Below are positions 27,697-36,633 of a DNA stretch of 42,709 nt, one piece after another. The stretch covers positions 1 to 42,709 of the forward strand of contig CAJQNJ010000061.1 in the NCBI GenBank assembly GCA_905479685.1, read 5' to 3'. The position numbers and the translations under genes are program-made. The DNA is from an uncultured Acidimicrobiales bacterium. GTDB lineage: Bacteria; Actinomycetota; Acidimicrobiia; Acidimicrobiales; SHLQ01. Under the pieces are notes generated by a model, which was not told the DNA's origin, did no database searches, and worked only from the letters and a program-made list of their open reading frames with translations. Positions within the stretch are counted from its first letter, which is position 1, and the number at the start of each line of letters is the position of its first letter.

Positions 27697-29391
27697 GTGA
27701 GCTTTGTCGATGTTCTCTTGGGGTTTGTTCCCTTGGTTGTCGTGGGAACATTCGCTCTGTTGTTCGTCAGGCTCTTGCAACGCGCTCGCGAAACCGACGA
27801 CACCGATTCGTCGACCATGGTGCGCCAGATTGCGTTCTATGGCTTGTTGTTCCTCACGATGGTGTTGACGGCAACCGGCGTGACCTGGGTGTTCGGTGAG
27901 CTCGTCGATCGTTCTCGAGATTTCGACAACACCCAGCTTGCGCAGGCGTTAGCGCTCATTGCGGTCGGACTGCCTGTCTTCAGTGTGTTGCTCCGAATCG
28001 CTGACCATCGGCTTCGAGCTGATCCCAACGAGCGCTCTGGCGTCGTCTGGTCCATGTACCTCAACATTGCATTGCTCACCACGTTGACGGCCGCGATGGT
28101 CGGGACATACCGGGTCCTGCGCGGCATGCTCGAGAGCAGCCCGGGTCGCAGCGTTGAGGGTTCCGACGTCGCCATGATGACCGTTTGGGGAGCGTTGTGG
28201 TTGACGCATTGGTTCGTGATGTTGAGGCGCCATGGCGTACGGGGTGACTCCCATCTGGCTATCGGGTCTGTGGTGGGCATCGTCGTGCTGGGTGTTGGCA
28301 ACGTTGGATTGTTCTACGTCGGACTCGACCGGTTGTATGGATCGGTCACAAATGATCCGTTGGTCGAGCGAGCTGGACCCACAACCAGCGAATGGGCGGC
28401 GCTCTTTGCGGTCGGAGCGATGGCGTGGTTCTGGTACTGGTTGAGTCATTTCGAGTCCAGCCGGCGTTCGGAGGCCTGGTACATCACGGTGGTGCCCGTG
28501 GGCGCACTTCTCGGCTTCACCGCCGCCGTGACTTCTGCTGCCGCGTTGTTGTACCTCGTCGCTGTCTACTGGATCGGCGAACCCGATGAGACAGAAGCCG
28601 TTCGCCACTTCGATTCGGCGCCCTTCCTCTCAGCGGTTTTGATCACCGGATTGTGCTCGGCGGGCTATCATCGATGGCTGCTCGGTGCTGAGCCTGAACG
28701 CAACGAGCCTGTCCGTGCCTACGACTATCTCCTGAGCGCAGCGGCACTGGTGACGTGGGTTGTCGGCGGGGTATTCGCGCTGTCGGGCCTCACCGCCGGT
28801 CCGATCGATCGGAATGAGGTGCTCGCAGGGGTCACCATGCTCGCAGTCGGACTCCCACTCTGGCGACACTTCTGGACGAGAACCACGCAGTATGCGGCGA
28901 ACGATCCGGCAGAGATGTCTTCTCAGATTCGAACAACCTCGTTTGCTATCACGCTCGGTCTTGTCGGGCTGACGCTTCTCGTTTCTGGAATCATCGCCCT
29001 CCAGGGAATTCTCGAAGCACTCCTAGACGGAAGACTCGACGTCGAGGCTGTACGCGACCAACGATATAGTCTCGCAACGCTCGCCATGACGGCGCTCGCG
29101 GCCGTACCGACGGTGCGGGCATTTCGTGGGCAACGCACAGCGCAGCAGGTCGCGCCACCTCGCTCGCATTGGCCGCAGCGAGTCATCATCGTTGGGGGCG
29201 GCGACCCGGTCGATCTGGACGAACTCCAACACCCCGGCGTAACGCTCGAGTACTGGCATCGAACCGACCGATGCAGAATACCGCTCGGTGACATCGAAGA
29301 CTTGAGCAATCAGTTGGAGCACCAAGGTGGAAACGACGTCCTCGTTGTCCTCGACGAAGGCGGCCCGATGGTCATTCCATTCACGCGCTGA
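27697..29391 (+). CDS. DUF5671-like multi-pass membrane protein
   Basis: 564 aa with repeated hydrophobic segments; GTG start with no obvious SD; recurring YDYLLSAAALVTWVVGGVFALSGL-type units. Family name is from pattern memory. Confidence 0.7.
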   Translation: MSFVDVLLGFVPLVVVGTFALLFVRLLQRARETDDTDSSTMVRQIAFYGLLFLTMVLTATGVTWVFGELVDRSRDFDNTQLAQALALIAVGLPVFSVLLRIADHRLRADPNERSGVVWSMYLNIALLTTLTAAMVGTYRVLRGMLESSPGRSVEGSDVAMMTVWGALWLTHWFVMLRRHGVRGDSHLAIGSVVGIVVLGVGNVGLFYVGLDRLYGSVTNDPLVERAGPTTSEWAALFAVGAMAWFWYWLSHFESSRRSEAWYITVVPVGALLGFTAAVTSAAALLYLVAVYWIGEPDETEAVRHFDSAPFLSAVLITGLCSAGYHRWLLGAEPERNEPVRAYDYLLSAAALVTWVVGGVFALSGLTAGPIDRNEVLAGVTMLAVGLPLWRHFWTRTTQYAANDPAEMSSQIRTTSFAITLGLVGLTLLVSGIIALQGILEALLDGRLDVEAVRDQRYSLATLAMTALAAVPTVRAFRGQRTAQQVAPPRSHWPQRVIIVGGGDPVDLDELQHPGVTLEYWHRTDRCRIPLGDIEDLSNQLEHQGGNDVLVVLDEGGPMVIPFTR

Positions 29392-29453
29392 CCCGTCTGG
29401 CTACTACCTTGTGGGCGTGACGTTGTAGTCCGACTGGGCCCGGAGGGCAGGCG

Positions 29454-30506
29454 ATGAGAGACATAGCGCGGCTGCGCGTCCTGCTCGTGGAGGACAACCC
29501 CCTCGATGCACGGGCCATGAAGCGGATTCTCGCCATGAATACGGAGACGGACTTCGTGCTGAGTCACGCCGAAGATCTCTCTAACGCACTTCAACTTCTC
29601 GAAAATGAAGCATTCGATTGCATCTTGCTCGACCTGTCACTGCCTGACTCACAAGGCCTTCTCGCCATCGACAAGGTGGTTGCACAGTCTCCTCAAGCAC
29701 CGATCGTTGTGCTGACGGGCCTCGACGATCCCACGACCGCGCTCGAAGCGGTGGACCGCGGCGCCCATGACTTCCTCCCGAAAGGGCGGGTCGACGGCGA
29801 CATGGTTGCGCGATCGATGCGCTACGCCGTCGCACGTCATCACGCTGAGCTCTCGTTGCGAGACACCACCAAGAAGCTCGAGGTCGCGAGCGACCGGGGC
29901 CGTATTGCACGTGATCTCCACGACACCGTCGTTCAGCAGCTTTTCGCGACCGGGATGAGTCTTCAAGCGTTGGCCAGCAGCACGACAGATGCCGCAAGTC
30001 GAGACCAGCTGATCGAAGCGATCGACCAGATTGATGTTGGGATCCGTCAGCTCCGAGAAGCGATCTTCGACCTTCACCTCGTCGAGGATGACGACGACGA
30101 GACCTACGAGATCGATGAGCTCGTCCGTTCAAAAGTGCCCGTTCTCGGGTTCTCCCCCACACTCACGAAACGAAATGTCGATGACCTTTCGCCAACTCTT
30201 GTTCACGAGGTGGTGGCCGTTATCGGCGAAGCCCTGTCGAATATCACCAAACATGCTCGAGCGACGTCTGCTGAAGTCTCCGTCATCGTCGAAGCCGGAT
30301 TGTTGAAGGTCGAGATCACCGACAACGGGCAGGGGATCTCCGATGGAAGACGAGCCATCTGCGTCGACGATCTCACTGGCCACGGCCTGAGGAGCATGGC
30401 GAACAGAGCTGCAACTCTCGGGGGCGACTTCTCGCTTCACCCGGGCCCTGGTGGGGGCACTCGGGTGGTCTGGACCGTACCGAGTAATGCACGTCGCAAG
30501 GGTTGA
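29454..30506 (+). CDS. Response receiver domain fused to a DevS/NarX-type histidine kinase (HisKA_3 + HATPase)
   Basis: N-term REC: RLRVLLVEDNPLDARAMKRIL...CILLDLSLPDSQG...IVVLTG...DFLPKG; C-term RIARDLHDTVVQQLFATGMSLQ, NITKHARA, DNGQGI, GHGLRSMANRAATLGG. Confidence 0.92.
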   Translation: MRDIARLRVLLVEDNPLDARAMKRILAMNTETDFVLSHAEDLSNALQLLENEAFDCILLDLSLPDSQGLLAIDKVVAQSPQAPIVVLTGLDDPTTALEAVDRGAHDFLPKGRVDGDMVARSMRYAVARHHAELSLRDTTKKLEVASDRGRIARDLHDTVVQQLFATGMSLQALASSTTDAASRDQLIEAIDQIDVGIRQLREAIFDLHLVEDDDDETYEIDELVRSKVPVLGFSPTLTKRNVDDLSPTLVHEVVAVIGEALSNITKHARATSAEVSVIVEAGLLKVEITDNGQGISDGRRAICVDDLTGHGLRSMANRAATLGGDFSLHPGPGGGTRVVWTVPSNARRKG

Positions 30507-30514
30507 GCGATCGT

Positions 30515-31483
30515 TCAGCCAGCACCATGAGCGGTGAAGAGCGCACCATCGGCGTGCTTCAAGACTCGTAGCCGTTCGTCGAGTTCTTCGATCGCTGCTT
30601 CGGCATGTGGTGAGGCCAAGGTGACCTCTCGGCCAAGACTGGGCTGTGGTTGCTCTACGTCACCGCGAACTGCGTTGGGTCCGACCGCGACGATCGGCAT
30701 CGACGTCAACGAGATCGCCCCGAACGCCACGCTGCCCTCGCAAATCCAGGTCAAACCTTGGTGAGCACGGGTGGAGAACACGAGAACCGAATGTGCGGAA
30801 CGCTCGACCAGCACGGCCGAGATGTCGTCTTGTTCGATCGGTTCAGCTCGCATCGTCGCATGAACTTCCTCAGGGAACCACTCTCGAGGGTCTCGACTGT
30901 CGCTTTCGTAGATGACCCCGTGTTCGGTGTCGATTCGCACTTTGGCCATGGGACAGCCGAAGCCGGTGGCGACGGTGTGTGCAAGTTCGAGCGACACCGA
31001 TGAGTCGACATCGTTGGAGACGCCCAGAACCACTCGCTCGATCGGTGGCGGTGAAACGTCCGGTACCGACGGCCCGACCAGGACGACCGGCGCTGAGGTC
31101 TTGGCCAGCAACGCTGCCGCGAACGAGCCTACGTAATGTGCGTCGTCGAACGGAGAGGCAGCGGTGGCCATGCAGACGAATCGGTTCAGGCACATGTCGA
31201 GAAAGCCCTTCAGTGGAGCTTCATCGGCGACCACTCGGAGCTTCACGTCCCGTCCAACCACGGCGGCGAAATCTTCTACGGCACGACTGAACCGCTCAAA
31301 TTCCAGGCGTAGATCGTCCTGCGGATCGACAATCGTAATGACTTCGATCGTTCGGTGCAGCGCACTCGCAAAGAGATCAGCGACCATACCAACCCGCCGA
31401 AGATCGGCCGGTCGTCGCAGTGGAATCGTGATCGCCATTGGCTGCACAGGATGATCCGACGGCTCCGACATTGGATCACGCAT
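30515..31483 (-). CDS. Universal stress protein-like (tandem domain)
   Basis: PVVLVGPSVPDVSPPPIERVVLGVSNDVDSSVSLELAHTVA; SAHSVLVFSTRAHQGL...SMPIVAVGP; overlaps the upstream USP gene by 8 nt. Confidence 0.75.
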   Translation of the reverse strand: MRDPMSEPSDHPVQPMAITIPLRRPADLRRVGMVADLFASALHRTIEVITIVDPQDDLRLEFERFSRAVEDFAAVVGRDVKLRVVADEAPLKGFLDMCLNRFVCMATAASPFDDAHYVGSFAAALLAKTSAPVVLVGPSVPDVSPPPIERVVLGVSNDVDSSVSLELAHTVATGFGCPMAKVRIDTEHGVIYESDSRDPREWFPEEVHATMRAEPIEQDDISAVLVERSAHSVLVFSTRAHQGLTWICEGSVAFGAISLTSMPIVAVGPNAVRGDVEQPQPSLGREVTLASPHAEAAIEELDERLRVLKHADGALFTAHGAG

Positions 31484-31928
31484 CGGAGGCTTCGGGTGGG
31501 ACGATCAGCAGCGGCGTATCGAGGTGGTGCACGAGATAGCTGGTGACCGAACCGACGACGAGTCCTCGAAATCCCCCGTACCCACGTGACCCGACGACGG
31601 TCAGCGCGACGTCGTAGTCATCCGATCTCGAGAACGACAGAAGTTCGGTACCAGTGTGGCCGAGGCGGACCTGAGACTCGATCTCCACGGGCAGGCCATC
31701 GGGATATTCCTCGGCGAGGCTCTCGAGTTCATCATCCAAGGTTGCTGTTCCAGCAGCTCGGAGTGCCTCGAAATCGATCATCGTCGTGTCAAAGCCCATG
31801 GCTGCGGGAATGTGGATGATGTGTACGGCAATGACTGAAGCGTTACGCCACGCCGCCTGGGAAACCGCCTCACGAAGTGCCGCTCGTGCGGTCCCGGATC
31901 CGTCAACACCGACAACAACCACTGACAT
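31476..31928 (-). CDS. Universal stress protein (UspA family)
   Basis: MSVVVVGVDGSGTARAALREAVSQAAWRNASVIAVHI...LTVVGSRGYGGFRGLVVGSVTSYLVHHLDTPLLIVP; SD AAGGAG upstream. Confidence 0.95.
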   Translation of the reverse strand: MSVVVVGVDGSGTARAALREAVSQAAWRNASVIAVHIIHIPAAMGFDTTMIDFEALRAAGTATLDDELESLAEEYPDGLPVEIESQVRLGHTGTELLSFSRSDDYDVALTVVGSRGYGGFRGLVVGSVTSYLVHHLDTPLLIVPPEASDA

Positions 31929-31984
31929 GGCATGTCTCCTTTTCGAACTCACACCAATCTTCCCACGGCCTGGGTTTCGGGGCA

Positions 31985-31998
31985 GGGTCCAAGGTCCC
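31985..31998 (-). promoter_or_regulatory. DosR/DevR-like box
   Basis: Minus strand GGGACCTTGGACCC, 57 nt upstream of the USP ATG at 31928; AAGATT hexamer 24 nt downstream. Confidence 0.65.
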
Positions 31999-32120
31999 GG
32001 CGTCTCCACCCAGATGTGCCAGCGACCCGTTGATGCAATGGAGGGGCCGGCGCACTCGCCGATTCCTCCCTCGGCGTCTGGTATATCGGTGACTTCTCAA
32101 GATGAGGGAACGTGAAGCGG

Positions 32121-32804
32121 TCAGTCGAACCGGCGGCGCTTCTGCTCTTCGATCCGAGCAGACATTGCCGCAGCCTGTGTGCGGCGAGTCACGTCGATCT
32201 TGGCGAACAGGTTCGAGATGTAGTTCTTGACCGTCTTCTCGGCGAGAAACATCTCTTCGGCGATCTGACGATTCGACAGGCCTTCTCCGATCAGGTCGAA
32301 GATCCGACGCTCCTGTGGAGTCAGTTCCTGGAGACGCCCCTCCTCGGAGGCTCTGACGGCCTGCATCCGCATGCGAATCTCTGCGCTGTCGAGTAACTGC
32401 GCGCCCGCTGCGACCTTTCGAATCGAGATGACCAAATCGTTCGATCGAATCTCCTTGAGGACGTAACCCGACGCTCCAGCCATGGCGGCTTCCAAGAGCG
32501 CCTGATCGTCAGCGAACGACGTCAGCATGAGACACGGCAACTCGGGGTGCAACGCCCGAATCTCGCGGCACACTTCGATGCCGGTCCCATCACCGAGACG
32601 CACATCGAGCACTGCTACATCTGGTTCACACAGCCGAATCGCGGACAATGCTCGGTCTGCACTATCGGCCTCGCCCACGACCCGCATATCGGGCTCAGCA
32701 TCTACCAATTGGGCGATGCCGCGCCGCACGATTTCGTGATCGTCGAGGAGAAAGACCCTTGTCTCTCGCGAATCGTCTGTCTCTCGCGAATCGTCGCTCA
32801 TCAT
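32121..32804 (-). CDS. DevR/DosR-like LuxR-family response regulator
   Basis: VFLLDDHEIVRRGIAQLVDAEPDMRVVGEADSADRAL..DVAVLDVRLGDGTGIEVCREI...ASGYVLKEI...LTPQERRIFDLIGEGLSNRQIAEEMFLAEKTVKNYISNLFAKIDVTRRTQAA, closely resembling mycobacterial DevR. Confidence 0.93.
   Translation of the reverse strand: MMSDDSRETDDSRETRVFLLDDHEIVRRGIAQLVDAEPDMRVVGEADSADRALSAIRLCEPDVAVLDVRLGDGTGIEVCREIRALHPELPCLMLTSFADDQALLEAAMAGASGYVLKEIRSNDLVISIRKVAAGAQLLDSAEIRMRMQAVRASEEGRLQELTPQERRIFDLIGEGLSNRQIAEEMFLAEKTVKNYISNLFAKIDVTRRTQAAAMSARIEEQKRRRFD
32760..32795. repeat. Exact tandem 18-bp duplication in the devR-like N-terminus
   Basis: TGTCTCTCGCGAATCGTC twice; encodes duplicated DDSRET in MMSDDSRETDDSRETRVFLLDDHE. 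Confidence 0.95.
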
Positions 32805-32895
32805 TGAATCTCCGGTGTGCGGGTGGTCCCGTATGCGATAGAGAACATCCCCCCGAGCGTAGACCTTCCCAGCTGTCTTCTCAGGTTGTGTGTTG

Positions 32896-33723
32896 CTAGC
32901 TCGCTGGCCATTGATTCACAGCGAGGACGGGAACGGGGCTGTGACGAACGACTTCGTCGAGGACACTGCCGTGAAGAAGTCGATCGATACCCAGTGGGAC
33001 ATGTGAAGCGATCGCGATCAACGACGCGTCCTTGAGGTTGACCTCCCGGAGGATCTCCTCGACAGGTTTGCCATGCAGGATTTCGTAGGAGACGTCGCCC
33101 TCGGCGAGTACGGACTCCTGCGCGACACGCGCCACGTAGGCGCTCTCTTCGGGTTCGCCACCCGCGATCGCAGATCTGCGCGCTGCCGACTGGTCGGCTG
33201 CGAGAACACTCACCACCTCCACCGGCAGGTGAAAGCTCGTCGCCCACTCGTGCGCACTCTCGACGATCGCTTCAGACTCCGGGGAACCGTCGAGTGCCAC
33301 CACGAGCGGACCTTTGTGCTCGAACATCCTCTCCTCGCACTCCGGACCTACAAGAACCACAGGGCCTTGCGCAGCGGTGAGTACATCGAGGGCCATGCTG
33401 CCGGTGATGAGCGCCTTTCGCCCGAGCCCTTGAGACGGGATACACAACACCGACCCCGTTCGCCGTCTTGCCTCTGCAAGCAATTCATCGGCCAAGTACC
33501 GAGCTGAAACAACCGTGGTGATCTGTGCGCTCAGTCCGTACCGCTCGCCGATGGTGTCGGCCATGTCATGAAGCGCTCGTGAGTGGATCGGGATGTCGAG
33601 CTCACTCGAGTACGCAAGGATTCGAAGGGGCCTCGAACTTGCACTTGCGAGTCCGCCGCCGATCTCCAGGGCGCGAACCGTGTCGTCCGAGCCATTGAAC
33701 GGAACCAGAATCTCCCTGAACAC
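32896..33723 (-). CDS. Universal stress protein, two USP domains
   Basis: FREILVPFNGSDDTVRALEIGGGLA...AQGPVVLVGPECEERMFEHKGPLVVALDGSPESEAIVESAHEWA...GSVLDEVVRHSPVPVLAVN; GTG start with AGGAGG SD. Confidence 0.93.
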   Translation of the reverse strand: MFREILVPFNGSDDTVRALEIGGGLASASSRPLRILAYSSELDIPIHSRALHDMADTIGERYGLSAQITTVVSARYLADELLAEARRRTGSVLCIPSQGLGRKALITGSMALDVLTAAQGPVVLVGPECEERMFEHKGPLVVALDGSPESEAIVESAHEWATSFHLPVEVVSVLAADQSAARRSAIAGGEPEESAYVARVAQESVLAEGDVSYEILHGKPVEEILREVNLKDASLIAIASHVPLGIDRLLHGSVLDEVVRHSPVPVLAVNQWPAS

Positions 33724-33780
33724 GTCGACCTCCTCAGTGCGTGTGCAGATCAGCATCCTGCGTGGAAGGCACCCCTAACA

Positions 33781-33794
33781 GGGCCCAAGGTCCG
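33781..33794 (-). promoter_or_regulatory. DosR/DevR-like box
   Basis: Minus strand CGGACCTTGGGCCC, 58 nt upstream of the USP GTG at 33723; GATGCT hexamer 24 nt downstream. Confidence 0.62.
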
Positions 33795-33804
33795 CGCGCA
33801 GTGT

Positions 33805-34119
33805 TCAAGGCGCGGTTCCACCAAGTTCCTCGAGTAGCGCCCAACACTCCGCGATCGAGGGCTGATCATGGGTGAGCAGCGGACCGACCACGGGCACATA
33901 GTTTCGAAGCACGCGCATTCTCGACTTCGTGTCGGCGACGACATAGATGTTGCCTGCCGCCGATGTGTGCGAGCCAGGACCCAGTGATGAGCCCAACGCA
34001 GTTGCGGCTCGAACAGCAGCGCGACGAATCTCGGCATCCGCCACTGCATGTGCATACTCCCAGCCATAGTCGTCCTCGACGGATTGGCTGACTTTCCCCG
34101 GATCCTCGATCATCGTCAT
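33805..34119 (-). CDS. Conserved hypothetical protein, 104 aa
   Basis: MTMIEDPGKVSQSVEDDYGWEYAHAVADAEIRRAAVRAATALGSSLGPGSHTSAAGNIYVVADTKSRMRVLRNYVPVVGPLL...; ORF has SD-like GGGGTAGAGG upstream and a DosR-like promoter module. Confidence 0.65.
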   Translation of the reverse strand: MTMIEDPGKVSQSVEDDYGWEYAHAVADAEIRRAAVRAATALGSSLGPGSHTSAAGNIYVVADTKSRMRVLRNYVPVVGPLLTHDQPSIAECWALLEELGGTAP

Positions 34120-34180
34120 CCTCTACCCCTTGTGCGAATCTTCCTCAGGCCAGCGTGGCGCGACGGTCATGTACCCGGAA

Positions 34181-34194
34181 GGGCCGAACGTCCC
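34181..34194 (-). promoter_or_regulatory. DosR/DevR-like box
   Basis: Minus strand GGGACGTTCGGCCC, 62 nt upstream of the ATG at 34119; CACGCT hexamer 24 nt downstream. Confidence 0.62.
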
Positions 34195-34319
34195 GCAGAC
34201 GGGAAAGGGCGGTAGGAGCCGGTTCAGGATCGCAATCTCCACCATCCGACCGCACATCGATCAGGACCATCGACCCTAATCGTCCCCATGTTCCGGGGGC
34301 ACGCTGTGATGGGGAGGAA

Positions 34320-35846
34320 ATGGTGGTAATCCCATTCTCACAATCCACAGACCTGGCCAGCGCCGAGACACACATCTCGACACTGTTCTTTTCGCGGGAC
34401 CGGGTGTACAAACTCCTCAAGCCAATTGCCAATGGATTCCTCGACCACCGTGACACCGATGAACGTTGTGTCGCCGCACTCCGCGAGTTCGAGCTGAACC
34501 GTCGAATCAGCCCAAACGTGTACCTCGGCACCGCCGACGTCGTCGAGAACGGTGACCTGGTCGACCGAATGATCGTGATGCAGCGGCTCCCTGCAGAACA
34601 AAGTGTGACTGCACTGTTGCGAGCCGGAAAGCTGACAACAGATCACTTGCGTGAAATCGCGAAAGCAGTCGCATCGTTCCATGCATCGCTCACGCCCGAG
34701 TATCCAGATTCCGATGTGGTCGAAGAACATCGAACCCGGTGGACGGACAACACGAGCGAAATGGCGCCGTTCGTCGGCGCCGTGCTCCGAGCCGAAGACA
34801 CCGACCGGATCACCCATCTGTTCACCCGATGGCTGAATTCACATGGAGCCCTCCTTCGGCAACGGATCGCAGATGGTCACGTCCGAGACGGCCACGGTGA
34901 CCTCCTCGCCGATGACATCTTCTGCCTCGACACGGGCCCCGAGATCCTCGACTGCCTGGCCTTTCGAGACGACCTGCGGTTGGTTGACGTACTCGACGAC
35001 ATCGCATTTCTCGCAATGGACCTCCACCGGCTCGGTGGACCAGCTCTAGCGCAGCATTTGATCAAGTGGTACGTCGAATTCTCCGGGGAGAACCATCCGA
35101 GCTCGTTGGCCCACTACTACGTAGCGTACCGGGCACATGTTCGAGCAAAGATCGCCTGCCTTCGTTTTGAAGCTGGCGAGCAACAGTTTGCGGCCATTGC
35201 CCGGATGTATCATCGACTCTGCCTCGACCAGCTGGAACGAGCACAGCTGCGACTCATCATGGTCGGAGGCGGTCCGGGTACGGGAAAGACCACCCTCGCC
35301 CGTGCACTGGGACGCCAGTTCGGATGCGTCGTTCTCGCCACCGACGAGATCCGAAAGGACCTCGCTGGGGTCGATCGGACAACCCACTACTTCGCCGAAC
35401 CCGACATGGGTATCTACACCGACGTTCACACCGAGCACACCTACGACGAACTGCTCCGGCAGGCGAACTTGTTGATGCTTGCGGGCGAGACGGTCATCCT
35501 CGACGCCTCATGGACGAACGAAGGCCAGCGAGCGCGAGCTCGGTCGCTGGCCGCTGAACGCAACGCCGATCTCGTGGCACTCGAGTGCGCGCTTCCGTCG
35601 GCGATCGCCACCGAACGCATCGTGCGTCGACTCGCCGACCCTGAGTCGACCTCGGATGCAACTCCTGATGTCGTCGAGCACATGAAACGGCTGCACGAAC
35701 CATGGCCCGACGCAATCCAAATCGATGGAAACCAGTCGACCGCCAACGTCGAACAAGACGCGCTCGATGCAATACGAGCGCGCGGACGCGGATTCATCAA
35801 CGACCCCAATACGCCGCGAGGTGGTAGTTTCTGGGGTAGATCATGA
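34320..35846 (+). CDS. Fused aminoglycoside-phosphotransferase-like / P-loop kinase protein (Rv2004c-like)
   Basis: VYKLLKPIANGFLDHRDTDERCVAALREFELNRRISPNVYLG, DGHGDLLADDIFCLD..ILDCLAFRDDLRLVDVLDDIAFLAMDLHRLGG, then GGGPGTGKTTLARALGRQFGCVVLATDEIRKDL. Confidence 0.92.
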   Translation: MVVIPFSQSTDLASAETHISTLFFSRDRVYKLLKPIANGFLDHRDTDERCVAALREFELNRRISPNVYLGTADVVENGDLVDRMIVMQRLPAEQSVTALLRAGKLTTDHLREIAKAVASFHASLTPEYPDSDVVEEHRTRWTDNTSEMAPFVGAVLRAEDTDRITHLFTRWLNSHGALLRQRIADGHVRDGHGDLLADDIFCLDTGPEILDCLAFRDDLRLVDVLDDIAFLAMDLHRLGGPALAQHLIKWYVEFSGENHPSSLAHYYVAYRAHVRAKIACLRFEAGEQQFAAIARMYHRLCLDQLERAQLRLIMVGGGPGTGKTTLARALGRQFGCVVLATDEIRKDLAGVDRTTHYFAEPDMGIYTDVHTEHTYDELLRQANLLMLAGETVILDASWTNEGQRARARSLAAERNADLVALECALPSAIATERIVRRLADPESTSDATPDVVEHMKRLHEPWPDAIQIDGNQSTANVEQDALDAIRARGRGFINDPNTPRGGSFWGRS

Positions 35847-35874
35847 TAACGACCACAGAAAGAAAGGAAATCAG

Positions 35875-36633
35875 ATGAACACGCACACACAAAAGAGCTT
35901 TCGCACAGTGAACCGACTCATAATGGTGACATTGTTGGCGGCGGGAATTCTGGTGACCACGGCGGGCGCGCTCGGAGCATCCTCAGGTAGCTGCGGCGAA
36001 TATAGCTATGGCTTCACTGGTACCCGACTCCTCAACGATGGCATCAGTGACTCGGCTGGCCCGTTCACGCTCAGCACTCCACTGCCCGCAGGCACCTATG
36101 ACATCACGATGTTGTCCAATGACAACCATCCAAGTCCGGACTATCAGCCGTTGCAAACACAAGAACAGTGGTACTTCACGCTCGACTCCGGTTATGTATC
36201 ACCGCCCACCAACGACATTCCCAACGACCAGACACACATGGTCACCAAGATCGGAGCGGTTGAACTCGCCGCAGCGACGAGCATCACTGTCGAGCATCTC
36301 CGAGAGGGAATCATCAACTCGGTGAACGTCGAATGTGTTGGATTCACCCCAGTTGACGGCGAGATCGCTGGTCCTACAGTACCCACGACGATCCCAGCCG
36401 ATGTGGCAGGTGCGACCACCATCGCGCCACCTGCGACCACAGTCGCACCAGTTGCACCTCCGGCAACCACGGCTCCAGACAGCGTGGTCGATGCAACACC
36501 ACCCGTCCCTCAACTCGCCGTGACCGGCACGCAGAGCACGACGATGGTTCTGCTGGGCATCTTGTTGATCACGTTTGGTATCGGGTGTGCTCTGATCGAG
36601 CGAGGCCTTACTCGAGCAACTTCTCGTACATAG
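35875..36633 (+). CDS. Secreted surface protein with C-terminal LAxTG-type sortase sorting signal
   Basis: N-terminal signal sequence (RLIMVTLLAAGILVTTAGALGAS), Pro/Thr/Ala-rich spacer, then LAVTGTQSTTMVLLGILLITFGIGCALIERGLTRATSRT. Confidence 0.82.
   Translation: MNTHTQKSFRTVNRLIMVTLLAAGILVTTAGALGASSGSCGEYSYGFTGTRLLNDGISDSAGPFTLSTPLPAGTYDITMLSNDNHPSPDYQPLQTQEQWYFTLDSGYVSPPTNDIPNDQTHMVTKIGAVELAAATSITVEHLREGIINSVNVECVGFTPVDGEIAGPTVPTTIPADVAGATTIAPPATTVAPVAPPATTAPDSVVDATPPVPQLAVTGTQSTTMVLLGILLITFGIGCALIERGLTRATSRT

Noticed and set aside
32805-32895. DosR-like autoregulatory box upstream of the DevR-like gene
   Set aside because: Only a GGGACC half-site is visible on the minus strand; no second half-site or matching downstream hexamer spacing.
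34273-34286. ACCCTAATCGTCCC as an additional DosR box for the Rv2004c-like gene
   Set aside because: Only the right half-site matches; the left half lacks GGGAC.
34320-35846. Calling the kinase fusion an antibiotic-resistance gene or zeta toxin
   Set aside because: The two-domain layout fits the Rv2004c-like family better than true aminoglycoside phosphotransferases or zeta toxins, and there is no antitoxin partner.
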